From Gyrodactylus bullatarudis (taxonomy: Eukaryota > Platyhelminthes > Monogenea > Gyrodactylidea > Gyrodactylidae): a stretch of 64,000 nucleotides of DNA. The stretch covers positions 1 through 64,000 of the forward strand of contig SSNU01000174.1 in the NCBI GenBank assembly GCA_012064415.1, written 5' to 3'. Shown here piece by piece: positions 37,501 through 48,461 of this stretch. Below the pieces are notes generated by a model. That model did no database searches. It was not told where the DNA came from and was given only the letters and a program-made list of their open reading frames with translations. A program made the position numbers and the translations under genes. Numbering within the stretch: position 1 is the first letter of the stretch; the number at the start of each line of letters is the position of its first letter.

Positions 37501-40500
37501 AGATTCCTTGGATCTGAGAGATGTTCTAAGAGCTTCATTATATTGCATTATTATTCTAAATTAAGGATGTTAAATTCAAAATGTTAGTACAAGAAGATCC
37601 TATGAGAAGGCTGTGAGGACATAACGGGTTCATATTATTCCATTCCAAAATCTTGTCGAGATAAAACCCCATAGGAAATAATGCACTTTGCATAATGATG
37701 TTTTTCCGGTGAGGATTAGTAGTAGGAAATATTAAAAATGAATAAAAAGAGAAATAAAAGCAAATTTCAGGTTCCTCTGAATACTAATACTAATTGGTAT
37801 TGAAAATCCTTATTTCATTCTTGTAAAAGTACATTTAACAGGTTGTTCATATATGTGTACTTGACACCAGGATGAAAAAATGATGAGAAAAGAACCAGGA
37901 TACATATTGTCTATAAGATACATTTATACAAAATACAAAAACACTTCTTCTATTATGATAGCATGTCGTTATATAGGAGATGATAAGCACTTTATGAAAT
38001 TAAAGGAAAAATAATTGTATTAGTAGTGGAAATGTAAAAGAAATAAATAAATTTCTCTCCCAATTACCCCAAACATGTATTGATTAGAATCTAATGAGAA
38101 AAAATTATGTATAGATTTTTCAAGTGATAAAAGGAAAAACATACTCTCCCTGAAAAAATGTGAACAAAGAAAGGACTCCCACATTATCGATAGATTTTAT
38201 AAAGGCATTTTTCAAATGATGAATAGTCATTGAAAGTAGAATTTGTGGTTCTTTCTAACAAAATATTACAATTTATCACAACTTTTTCTATAATCAATGA
38301 TGAAAAATTAGTACGATTATAAAATTTGAATACTGCAAATTGAATATCCGGTGGAATTTTAGCAGAAAGTGAAAAAATAGTTTAGGAAATTATACTAAAT
38401 TATAATCGTATATTCACAGCCAGTGTATGATGACAATTCAAAGAAATCGAAAATTAAGATTGAAAATACACAAATACATGGGTGAAGAAAGGTGACAGAA
38501 TAGAAGGTAGAATAAGATTGATATCGTATTCGATAGATAGTTAGATTTGGTCCAGAGTATAATGTATGTCTGAATATTCTTTCTATGCTCTTCGGACAGA
38601 AAAGATAGAGAGAGACACACTCTTAATCAAGTTGAATTTTTTCTTCACGTAAAGAAAGAATAGTGGTTTTATAAAATATCTCTTTAGATATATAAATATA
38701 TAATCAATGAACGAGTAAAGACATAAAAAAATAAGTTGGCTGCTTGTATTTTATATTTTTTTATTTTCAAGAGAGAAAACCTTGGTCTTATTATTTTTTA
38801 ATTTCCAGTATTTTTTAACATGTATTTATACTTGTACAACATATACAACAGTAAATGAATATAATACAGTTCTTTTTTCATCTGCTTCTTATTTTTCAAA
38901 TATTATTACAAACTTTTATCTATGCACACACATGTAAACTCTGTAGTGCAATAGAATCGATAAAAATATACATAATGATTTAGGCAATGTTTTTTGGAAA
39001 CATCTTTTGCAAATCCTATTCGTTGTGCCGGTTTCATTAGTCAAAATTCAACAAGAAAAAAATCACTCAAATTAGTAAAATTTCAATAACCACAAAAACA
39101 ATTTTTAATTGACTTGACGCTAAGATAAGATTATCTTTCTGAATACTGTAAAGATTACTCAATATGAAAAAGAAAGAAATATACCTTTCGAATCAATTTC
39201 AAGTCTTGATAATAAAATTAATAAAATGGTTGTTATGATTCATGATCACTCAACCTTAGTTATATCTAACAAAAGAGTAATGCTTATTGCAGATGAAAGA
39301 AATTTCCCCTTTTTTCTCTCCAATTAACCAAATTCTCCAGTTACAATTATCTGAAAATGAATATTTCAAAAATCTATAAAAATTCACATTTGCAGCTATA
39401 GATTCAGATCATTATGTAGATAGATGTATATCTATATAGACAAATATTTTTAGTTGAAAACAAAATGAGAGAAAATATTGTAGAAAAAGGTCATGAGAAA
39501 GTGGTTCAGGTTGAAATACTCTAGTCTATCTTAATACACACCAAATTTTACGATTGGTGATCGTAAGCAAAGACTTGGTTTATCAATATTTTATGAGTAC
39601 TTTAGTCAACTATATAGCAATAAGTAACATTTAAATTCAATTTAAGAATATATATTATATAGATAAAAGAAATACTTTTCAGATAACTTGATAAAGTTTT
39701 GAAAGTAAGTTGTAAAAAATTCATTCAGTAGAATTATAATTATTAATGAACTCACCCAGGATTATTTTTATTCTGATCAATTGTAACGTAGTTACTTGGG
39801 AACCATCCAACTTCAACGGGTTCTCCAGTTCGATCATCTAGAGCTTGGCCGTGCCACCAGCCATCACTACTTTTTTCTAATACCTTGAGATGAGTCTTAA
39901 AAAAATTGCATGTGAATTGAAGAAATTTCTTTAGCGTACCTGTATTCTTTGTCCTCGATGAATTGTCATCTCATCTCTTTGTTGAGCTGTATAATCATAG
40001 CGAGCAACGCACCAAGAAACGTTCACTAAAATAGATTGAGTTGATATTAAAAATGAAAAATTTTCAATTAAACTAATGTAGTATACAGGGAAATTTTGTT
40101 AAAAAGCTAATTAATTTAATTTGATATCAAGTTTGTTAGAATTGGAAATTTCAAGTACACAATTTTCACCATGAATAATTTATAAATATAACTTGAGAAT
40201 GAATTTTTAAGATTGACAAATCCAATCTCACTTGTAGATTGAGACCTCTTCAATGGTTGAAAATGCTTTCCTAACAAAATTTAATGCATTTTTATAGTAG
40301 AATTTCATTCATTCATATTTTAGTCAAAGTTTATATAAATTTGAATAGATTAGAAAAAATACTCACTTCCATAGAGTGCGTCAAAACTAGCACTAGTATT
40401 GTTGGGAGTTTGATTTTGCATTAAGCCGTTGTTGCCGTGAGTGGAATTTAATTCGGATAATTTCATTGAGTTATCATTAATTGAACGGTTCTAAAATAAG

Positions 40501-41100
40501 AGTTAAGAATATATAATGAAAGAATCAATATGGCTGCTCTTGTCAGAGTGCATAAATTGATATTGGTCGAGTATGAAACACCTCAAGCAAGAAATTTAAT
40601 AATAACTTAGTTTATAATTAAATAAATGCATTGAAATTAATAATACAATTATGATTTTAAACAAACCTGTTCTGAACCAGACCTGGAATTCTTCAAATTG
40701 GGATCGTTTATCATTTTATCTGGAGCTCTATTGATAGATGTGGTGCTAATCAAGTTAGGATCTTTATTTAGATTTTTGATAGAGCTTTTAGTGCTCTTTT
40801 CAATGCTGTTTGCTCCATCTGACGAGTTGTGTTTACTTTTTCTTCTACCCAGGGTGTTTTTGAGACTGGAGAAAAATGTATTCTAGAAATATTTAAAAAG
40901 TTTACATTTACTTGTTTTTGATATTCACAAAAATTACTGGGAACAAATCCTTCCTTTTTCTGACTATTCCTGACTTTCCACCAAGGACCAGACCCATCGA
41001 GAAGTTCTAGCTTTTCATTCTTCTTCAATGAAAGCTCGTAATCATCGTTCGATTTGTAATCGTATAAGGCAACAAGTATTTGAGCATATTGATTGGACAT
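34599..41100 (-). CDS. NCK: NCK-type SH3-SH3-SH3-SH2 adaptor (Dreadlocks homolog)
   Basis: Seven exons join in phase to 638 aa: 40912-41100, 40667-40882, 40367-40490, 39940-40025, 39756-39895, 36479-37251, 34599-34987. SH3-1 follows [15 protein letters not shown] ([28 protein letters not shown]). A conserved linker [11 protein letters not shown] comes next. SH3-2 is [16 protein letters not shown] to GWFPSNYV, and SH3-3 is [18 protein letters not shown] to [10 protein letters not shown]. The SH2 domain has [15 protein letters not shown], phosphotyrosine-binding FVIRDSE and [21 protein letters not shown] links tyrosine-phosphorylated receptors to WASP, PAK and actin. The extra length over human NCK1 (377 aa) is Ser/Asn-rich linker. 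Intron 1 is 29 bp (or 23 bp with the inner GTAAAC donor). Large introns at 34988-36478 and 37252-39755 hold AT-rich DNA without genes. Confidence 0.93.
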
Positions 41101-41295
41101 ATTGTCAAGCAATTTCCCTGTTCTATGACATTAATTCGTACAAAATACCAAATTCTGTTTCAAAAGTCCACTCGACTATGATTCTCTCTCTGGTCTAAAA
41201 CAAAATTAATTTACCCTAAGGCTTTCAAGACTTGTTTAAAAACTACTAAATTTTAAAAATTTCTTTTGGTTTATCGATAAATTGTGATTTCATTC
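41101..41295. promoter_or_regulatory. Bidirectional promoter region NCK / MMS19
   Basis: The 195 bp between divergent start codons of NCK and MMS19 is the third such close head-to-head pair in the window. No specific motif is convincing. Confidence 0.45.
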
Positions 41296-44200
41296 ATGAC
41301 AACTTTAATTGAACACATTGAAAGTCTCGAGTAAGAAAGAAAATTTAGTTTAGAAAATATCTGACCAGTACGGAGAAGAATGATCTATTACATGGGTTAA
41401 AAAATTTAAATAAATATCTTACTACTATATCCCGTTCAAGTTTATCGCAAAAAGAAAGTAATTCCAACTTCCTATCTTAGTATCTTTTTTGCTCAAGTTT
41501 TATTCTGAAAAATTCAACGTAACAGATCCAGTATTTATAGAAGAACTCATTGAAGGAATTTTTAATTTAACCAAATACGACCAGGAAATCCTACCTCAGA
41601 ATGTGAACGATTTATTTAAACATATATTCGAACAATTAAATATACAATCACTTCCCAAGAAATGCAGAAACAATATTATAAAGCTATTACACCATTTTAT
41701 CCTCATTGATACTCATATTCAATGTAAGATTTTCGTTTTTAAATTGAATTCATATATAGATTTAGCTAAAGATGACGACTTTGTCCTCGGCTTCATACAA
41801 AATATTGCTCAAGAAACTTCTCCTGGAAATCTTTTACTGATATTCGAAATGATATCGCAATTGCTTTCTTTTCTGGCAAATGATACTTTCATCGAAGAAA
41901 TTTTTGAGAATATCTCCATCTACTTTCCAATTGATTATGACGAATCAACTTCTCAAGTCACAAGGCCAGAGTTATCCAAACGCCTTCTAATGTGTTTGTT
42001 TGCCTCAAGGATTCTGGCTGGAAATCTTGTGATTCCAGTTCTTGTGGAAAAATGTATTTCAGATTGGGGTCAAGCACGAGTTGACGCATTTGAAGCTCTA
42101 GGTGTGTGTATCTCAGGAGAATTGCCCAAAAGTCTGTCACAAGAACTTTCTCACCTTTCAAACAATGTCTTGAGCAACACTCTCCCCATCAATAAGCAAA
42201 TATTCATGGCAAATAAGTTTTCTATTCTCAATACTGTTGCTAATATTTCTTCTGATGAAGAAAATGAATATGATGCATTCATTCTACGATCCTGTTTAAA
42301 GGCTCTGAAGAAAATGGTATGTTTACCCATCTGAGACTAATCAATTTTAAATCTTTAAATTAAATTTTGTACAGTCTTTTTTGTTTTTGTTGTTGTTTTG
42401 TTTTTTGTTTCTTTTTTAGCTTAAGGCAACCATGAATCTTGAATACCTTGCTAAATCCTTATAATTTTTTCTTTATTCTCATAAATTACTTACCTTTCAG
42501 CAGTTCTTTAGTTTCATCCTGTATTTTCTTAGCCTATTGAGTCTATAAATAAATTATTTTTCTGTTTTATTCCCAGGAAGCATCTGGAAGAGAATTCGAA
42601 GACTTTATTGTCAGCATGTTCAATATAATCTATCCGATAAAAGACACCGATAAACCTGAAAAGAATATCGAATGTATTGGGTCAGTTGTCGAATTATTTG
42701 ATCATTCAATGATGGAAATATTTGCTAGAGAAGTTGAAAAGAGGAAGATCCAAGATTTCATTCAAAAAATGTTAGCCTTTCCACTGGAAGATTTGAATTC
42801 CCTTTTCAACTTTCTCGAAGAAAACCAGAGGGAACTTGGATTCGTTAGTAAGGTTGCTCAAGTATTTGCCAAATTTTTCCATGACAAAGAGGAAATGCTC
42901 AAAATCCTACTCACCATTATACCCCCTGAGCTAGTTCAGGAAAAATCTTTGGAACATTTGAATTGCATTTACTCTGGAATAAATTCCTCTTTTGAAGTTG
43001 ATTCAAAACTGGAATCAAAATTCATTGAAACGTCAATCTTTTTACACATTCTCAATAATTCTGAGGAACAGGATCCTGCCTGGTGTAGATTCTTTGACAT
43101 TTTCACCTCGAAATGCTTACTCAAGAGGAATCTTCTCAAGATAGCATTGGGAAAAATCATTGGAAATCTAATCACAGTAAAGTCAAACTTTTGTGTTCCT
43201 CTCATAGGAACTCTTAGAAACGAAGATGTCAACGGAGAATTTGTCATTGAAATTTTAGTTTCATCTCTGATGGATGATCTCATTGCAAGAGACAAGCTGA
43301 GGAATATGACTCAGATAATTTTTGAATCATTCAAAAACAATCAACTAGTTTCGTCAAAGTTTGGTGAATTCTTTACAAAACTTGAGTCTGTTATTTGTCA
43401 GAAAATATGCACTGAAAGTGTAATTTCATTAAAAAATTCAATGCTCATCAATGTTTTGAGTGAAATTCTCTATGAAAAAACATACAAAATACAAGAATTT
43501 ATCATGTTATCACCAGAAATTCTCTCCTCTGTCCACAGAATCTCAGCGTTAGTATTTTCCCAATTAGAATCAACCGAAGGACCAACATTTCCGGATAAAT
43601 CACCGTCCTCAACAGTACTAAAACTGGGCTTTATTTATGGAAATTCTTTGCATCAAGTTCCTTTTGAAAATATTGAGTTTCTCTTGGAAGATAAAAACAT
43701 CAATTTTGGATGTATCCTACCCCTCACCTATCAAGCGTACATGGAAAAGTTTCTGTTAAAGTCAAATGATTTGAAAAATTTCATTATCTCACCAGAAAAT
43801 GAACTGAAAAAGATTTCTTCAACCATCTATATCCTGAATCATTCTTGTGGACAGGATATCCATAAACTGGCTGATGAACACTTGTTCCCGAGATCAGATG
43901 AAGCTTTGGAAAAAATTTATGAAAAAATTAGTTTCTTCAAGAAATATGAAAATGTTTTCTTTCCAATTATTCCAAGAAGACTTCTCCATATGAAAGAGGG
44001 CCTGTTCTATCATCAGGCCCTTTTTGAGTCTATCCTTAGACCATTGATTGACTGTCAAGGATTCAATTCTAATCCACAGATGCTCGAATTCTTCATGGAT
44101 TTCTCGTGTCGTATTGCACGCTTAAGCAATAGTGTTCTTAAAGACACAACCGTGAGTATAAAAATCGAAAAATAAATTTCAAAATTTTATTAGAATTAGT

Positions 44201-44624
44201 CATCATGAGTCATGTGTATTGAGTTTTCGTTTTGAATTTTGTATAATCTAATGCAATTTTTCTGCAGATTCTGAAAGTTTGTATAACCGTTTTGAAACTG
44301 AATGCAACATTGTCCCAGAGTGTTCTATTCAATGCATTCGAACTGATTAAACTTTTCTCCAAAATGGGTGGCACAAAGCTCGATATTGACGACCTAGATT
44401 TGGATGATATCCTCCGTCAAATGATTTCCCATCTGTCCAACCACACGGATCCCAAGTTAACTCTTGAGATACTAATCTTACTCTTTGAATTTGTCAACAC
44501 CAAGGTCTTTCCCAGATACGAGAGACAGATCATTAATTGTCTGGATAGCAAGCTGGAGTCTAGGTATCGAATGATTCGTTTCAAGGCTGCATCATTGAAG
44601 AATCACATCTTCACATTGAACTAG
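41296..44624 (+). CDS. MMS19: MMS19 homolog, cytosolic iron-sulfur targeting factor
   Basis: Five exons give 968 aa (human 1030): 41296-41330, 41354-41457, 41481-42316, 42577-44151, 44268-44624. The first two introns are each 23 bp. Both are required, since reading through meets stops, and both restore the MMS19-like stretch LSQKEISFLLKFYSEKF (human LSEKEVELLVLFYENRL). Further matches are ETSPGNLLLIFEMISQL and EEIFENISIYFPIDYD in the MMS19 N-terminal domain. The C-terminal exon has a HEAT-like end (LILLFEFVNTKVFPRYERQI). MMS19 works with CIAO1 and FAM96B/CIAO2B to deliver Fe-S clusters to DNA repair and replication proteins. The start was chosen by the conserved frame and micro-intron phases. 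A poly(A) signal is at 44696-44701. The middle of the protein is diverged, so confidence there is lower. Confidence 0.85.
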
Positions 44625-44778
44625 AACCCTCTTTGTTATTTTTTTTCTTTCGCATATCTATGTATTCATGGTACTATTGTATTATATGATAGAGGAATAA
44701 AGATTTTTATGAAATGGAAAATTCTAGAAGTCTGTTCTTTTTGATGTGTAGCTTCCTGATAGGTTGCTGGATAATAAA

Positions 44779-44826
44779 CCAATGAGAATATAGTTTAAAT
44801 CACCACGTACATGGGTATAAATAAAA
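44779..44826 (+). promoter_or_regulatory. CCAAT and TATA boxes of first calumenin-like gene
   Basis: CCAAT at 44779-44783 and TATAAATAAAA at 44816-44826, about 90 bp before the start codon at 44915. The same pair with similar spacing precedes the downstream paralog. Confidence 0.6.
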
Positions 44827-44914
44827 TTCAGAATCAAGAGGGATCATCCAGTATAAGCTCAGTTACTCTTAATCAGTCACACTTGAGAAACAAATCTCAA
44901 CACAAAAAGTAGAG

Positions 44915-45848
44915 ATGATTGCACTCTCCTTGACATTCTTCCTAATGTCTGTTCTCTCAATGAGAGCAGATCATTACTCGCCAAGTGGCCAGCACAATGT
45001 TGCATTTGATCATGAAGCTTTCCTTGGTCCTGAATTGGCCCGTGAATTATCATCTCATACATTCGGCCAAAATACCAAAAAACTCATGTAGGTTATTTAT
45101 TTAAGTGTTATTTTTCAGTGAAATTTTCGCCAAAATTGACCTCGACTCCAATAAAGAACTCAACGAAAATGAAATGTACCAGTGGATCAAAAAAGTATCT
45201 ACACAATCCATTGAAGATAACACTCGTCAAAGATGGAATGAAGTCAACGTTAACAAGATGCCTGAGCTCGACTTTAACGATTTCCTCAAAAACTCGTATG
45301 GTTTGGAAGAAGATCTCAAAGCAACAGATTTCTATCCAAAATATTTACAATACAAAAAGAATGATGAAAGACGTTGGAAGCACGCCGATGTCAATGGTGA
45401 TGGAAAGTTGAGCTTTGATGAATTCAAGGCTTTCTCCTTCCCAATGGACTTCAAACATATGAAGTCAGTCGTCACTGATGAAACGATTGAAAAAATTGAT
45501 AAAGATAAAGATGGCCTCATCTCATTAGATGAATACATTGCAGATCTAGCTCGCTTGGAACATCGTGATCCAGATCCAAAGTCTGACTGGGCCATGAAAG
45601 AGGCAGCTAGCTTTGACAAGCACAGAGACCTTGATCACAATGGCAAACTGGATCGCGCTGAAGTTAACGAATGGGTCTCACCAACCAATTACGATCCAAT
45701 TGATGCTGAAACAAAACACCTCTTCTACCACTCTGACTCTGATAAAGATAACAAACTAACATTAAAAGAGGTTCTCAACTCACAAGATATCTTTGTTGGC
45801 AGCCAGGCTACCGAATATGGTAAACATCTCGAGCACAATGAATTTTAA
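44915..45848 (+). CDS. CALU: Calumenin/reticulocalbin-like EF-hand protein, paralog 1
   Basis: Two exons, 44915-45087 and 45119-45848, split by a 31-bp intron; 300 aa. The signal peptide is MIALSLTFFLMSVLSMRA. FDHEAFLG matches the CREC family start. EF-hand loops are visible: DLDSNKELNENE, DVNGDGKLSFDE, DKDKDGLISLDE, DLDHNGKLDRAE and DSDKDNKLTLKE. The end is FVGSQATEYGKHLEHNEF (human calumenin FVGSQATDFGEAL...HDEF), so HNEF is a likely ER-retrieval signal. CREC proteins are low-affinity calcium binders of the secretory pathway. AATAAA at 45971-45976. It is in tandem with paralog 2 and lacks that gene's second intron. Calumenin versus reticulocalbin cannot be settled here. Confidence 0.9.
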
Positions 45849-46251
45849 AGTCTTTCTTAAAAAAAGAGAAAATTAACTCAACTTGATAATTGCAAGAGAG
45901 CCTTGAGTTACTATCACTTTCTTTGTCAAGTTTCATTTTCTTTCTCTCTTGTAAATATAATTTTTCAAAAAATAAATTTTTAAATACTACAAAGTATTTT
46001 TAGTTTTACCCACCTTCTGAGAATATACACTGAATACAGAGTTATTTAATAGGAAGATTTGAGAGAAAAATGTCCAATTTATCCCTGCGTTAAGGAGAGA
46101 AAATAGAGTTTGATGATGTATTATTGATTCTTGAATGAGATTTAAGCCACGTATGCAAAATTTTACGTGTACGGGGGAAAACAGAGGAGTTAAAATACAT
46201 TCAACCTATTGTAGTACACTTTCTTTATCAAGCACAAAATGGGAAAAATAA

Positions 46252-46297
46252 CCAATCAGATTTTGACAAATCATTTCATGGAATGAAATATAAAAGG
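46252..46297 (+). promoter_or_regulatory. CCAAT and TATA boxes of second calumenin-like gene
   Basis: CCAAT at 46252-46256 and TATAAAAGG at 46289-46297, 41 bp before the start codon at 46338. Confidence 0.6.
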
Positions 46298-46337
46298 GGA
46301 ACGAAAATTATTATATTTCAAAAGACAATAGATTTAA

Positions 46338-47376
46338 ATGATACTTGAAGTATTGTTTAGTTTACTCTTTCTGTCATTTGGTTGTTGTGCCCATGTCCAG
46401 AGACATGATGTGAGTAGGGAATCCCATTATTCAGAACAAGGGCATCACAATGCAAAGTTTGATCATGAAGCTTTCCTTGGCAAAGAATTGGCTGCAGAAC
46501 TCAAACTACACACTTTTGATGAGAACAAAAAGAAGTTAATGTAGGTTTTTCATTTGGTTAAAAACGTTTAGTGAAATTATTGCAAAAATAGATCTTGACA
46601 AGAGTGGTTCAATCTCTGAAACAGAAATGTACGATTGGATCAAGTCAGTTAACTCAAAAGCTCTCCAAGATGATGCCATGGCACGATGGAAAGATGTCAA
46701 TCCTGATGATAAAGATACTATCGATTGGGACACCTACTTCACAAAAGCCTACGGACCTATGGAGGAAATAAAAAAAGATCAAGAATACCAAAAACAAATT
46801 GAGAATCCGGTGAATATTGAAAAGAATCGTTGGAAACATGCTGACGTCAATGGCGATGGCTTGATGAATATGCAAGAGTTTATGGCAATGGTTCATCCCG
46901 AAGATTATCGCCATATGAAGGAAATTGTTGTAGATGAAACCCTGGATGCTATCGACACAGATAAAGACGGTCACATTTCCAGGGAAGAATATCTACGTAT
47001 GTTTAATAGTGAATGAATGAAACATCTGATTGGGTTATTTCTTAATATAGAGGACTTTGCTAAAACCTCACGAAAAGAATACGATCCAAAGTCAGATTTG
47101 CTGATGAAGGAGGCAGGTAACTTTGATCGCTTTCGAGATAAAGATCACAATGGAAAATTAGACAGGTCGGAAATTTCCGAATGGATAATGCCCAAGGATT
47201 ATGATCCGATTGATGCAGAAACTAAGCATTTGTTTTACCACTCAGACTCTGATAAAGACAACATTCTCACAGCCAAAGAGATTCTTGACAATCAAGATAT
47301 TTTTGTGGGCAGTCAAGTGACCAATTATGGAAAACATCTGGAAACGGAGGAGGGAAAGCCGAATGATGAACTTTAA
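46338..47376 (+). CDS. CALU: Calumenin/reticulocalbin-like EF-hand protein, paralog 2
   Basis: Three exons, 46338-46540, 46572-46996 and 47051-47376; 317 aa. The first intron is again 31 bp at the same position as in paralog 1. The second (54 bp, 46997-47050) removes an apparent in-frame stop and restores SREEYLQDFAKTSRKEYDP, aligned to paralog 1. Signal peptide MILEVLFSLLFLSFGCCAHV. EF-hand loops include DLDKSGSISETE, DVNGDGLMNMQE, DTDKDGHISREE, DKDHNGKLDRSE and DSDKDNILTAKE. The end NDEL is a likely ER-retrieval signal. The gene arose by tandem duplication, as shown by shared FDHEAFLG, YDPIDAETKHLFYHSDSDKD and FVGSQVTNYGKHLE. AATAAA at 47424-47429. Confidence 0.9.
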
Positions 47377-48461
47377 AAATAAAACACTCTTTCATAATAC
47401 ATTTTTCGATCCAAAATCTTTCAAATAAATATTCTTTAAGAAAAATTTCTTTTAAATTTAATAAGATTAGATTTGGAAGAAAGTAACTGAGATGCTTGAA
47501 TTTAATAGAGTTGTTCGAAAAATAGTGTGTAGTACTGACTATAAATCGATAAATTCAAGGAATAAATTATTATCTCTCTGCATTTTTTAATGAGTCAACG
47601 AACAAAACTAAACTTTGGGGAAAATAGATACCTAGGCAAACTAAAGCTAGACAAGATAATGAAAACATTTGCATGCGTGTAGAAATAATACCCAACCCCC
47701 TCACTTTTATAGAAGGGGAAACTGTCTAGCTCACACTCTCCTGCCATGTAGAATGTACATCATTGACCAATCAGAATTAAATCCCATACACAAATACATA
47801 GGGAAGCCTAAGCTACACCAGGGATTATGAGGAAAAATGGATATTTCTTGCTAGAATTTATATATTTAATACACACTTTTGATATAATCATTCATCTTAG
47901 TTTTTCTGATTTATCCAATCACGTAGCGGACCAGATAAATACAGTCAAGATTATCATCATGTATCAAGGTTTCTTTTAATGATCATGGCTTTCTTTCTTT
48001 CTGGCCTCAAATGTTACAATTGAGTACTTAATGAGGACATGATGGTTGTGGAGATGGTGAAAAGAAAACTTTTCCCCCTCTCTGCTTCGAGGAAGAGAAA
48101 AAAAATGAAATATCGAAAATATTTTATCAAGTTAAGGAAGGATGTTAATTACGCTGAGAAGTGAAATGAAGAGAGTTCTCAATGGAAAGGATATGAAAAT
48201 GTTCTGAAGCGAAAAAATGTTTGTTTTTTTCTTAAAAGCGGTCCTGCTTCATGATAAATGCAATGCAATAAAATAATAATATTTGCGAATTGTTCTCGGA
48301 AAGAAACATGAATGATTAGCCTTCTTTGGTGAAATACTTTGAGGTATTAAATTTATGTCTAATACACGGATGAGTTGATTTAGAACGGAAATTGGGTCGG
48401 GATATTGGTAGAATAATCTCATTGATAAATAATATAAACTTTTTGCCAATGCACTGGACAT
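47377..48461. other. Intergenic region with no gene seen
   Basis: Between calumenin-like paralog 2 and the tropomyosin 3' end. It holds the paralog 2 poly(A) signal and the tropomyosin 3' UTR on the minus strand. A CCAAT (about 47766) with nearby CACCAGGG sequence has no gene attached. Confidence 0.5.

Noticed and set aside
41336..41480. Reading MMS19 from a later start to avoid 23-bp introns
   Set aside because: It would drop conserved LSQKEISFLLKFYSEKF-type sequence, and the phases on both sides fit the micro-introns exactly.
42360..42420. T/G-rich tract in MMS19 intron 3 as a functional element
   Set aside because: Simple low-complexity tract near polypyrimidine sequence; nothing beyond base composition supports it.
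47014..47016. In-frame stop in calumenin-like paralog 2, suggesting a pseudogene
   Set aside because: A 54-bp GT-AG intron (46997-47050) removes it and restores alignment with paralog 1.
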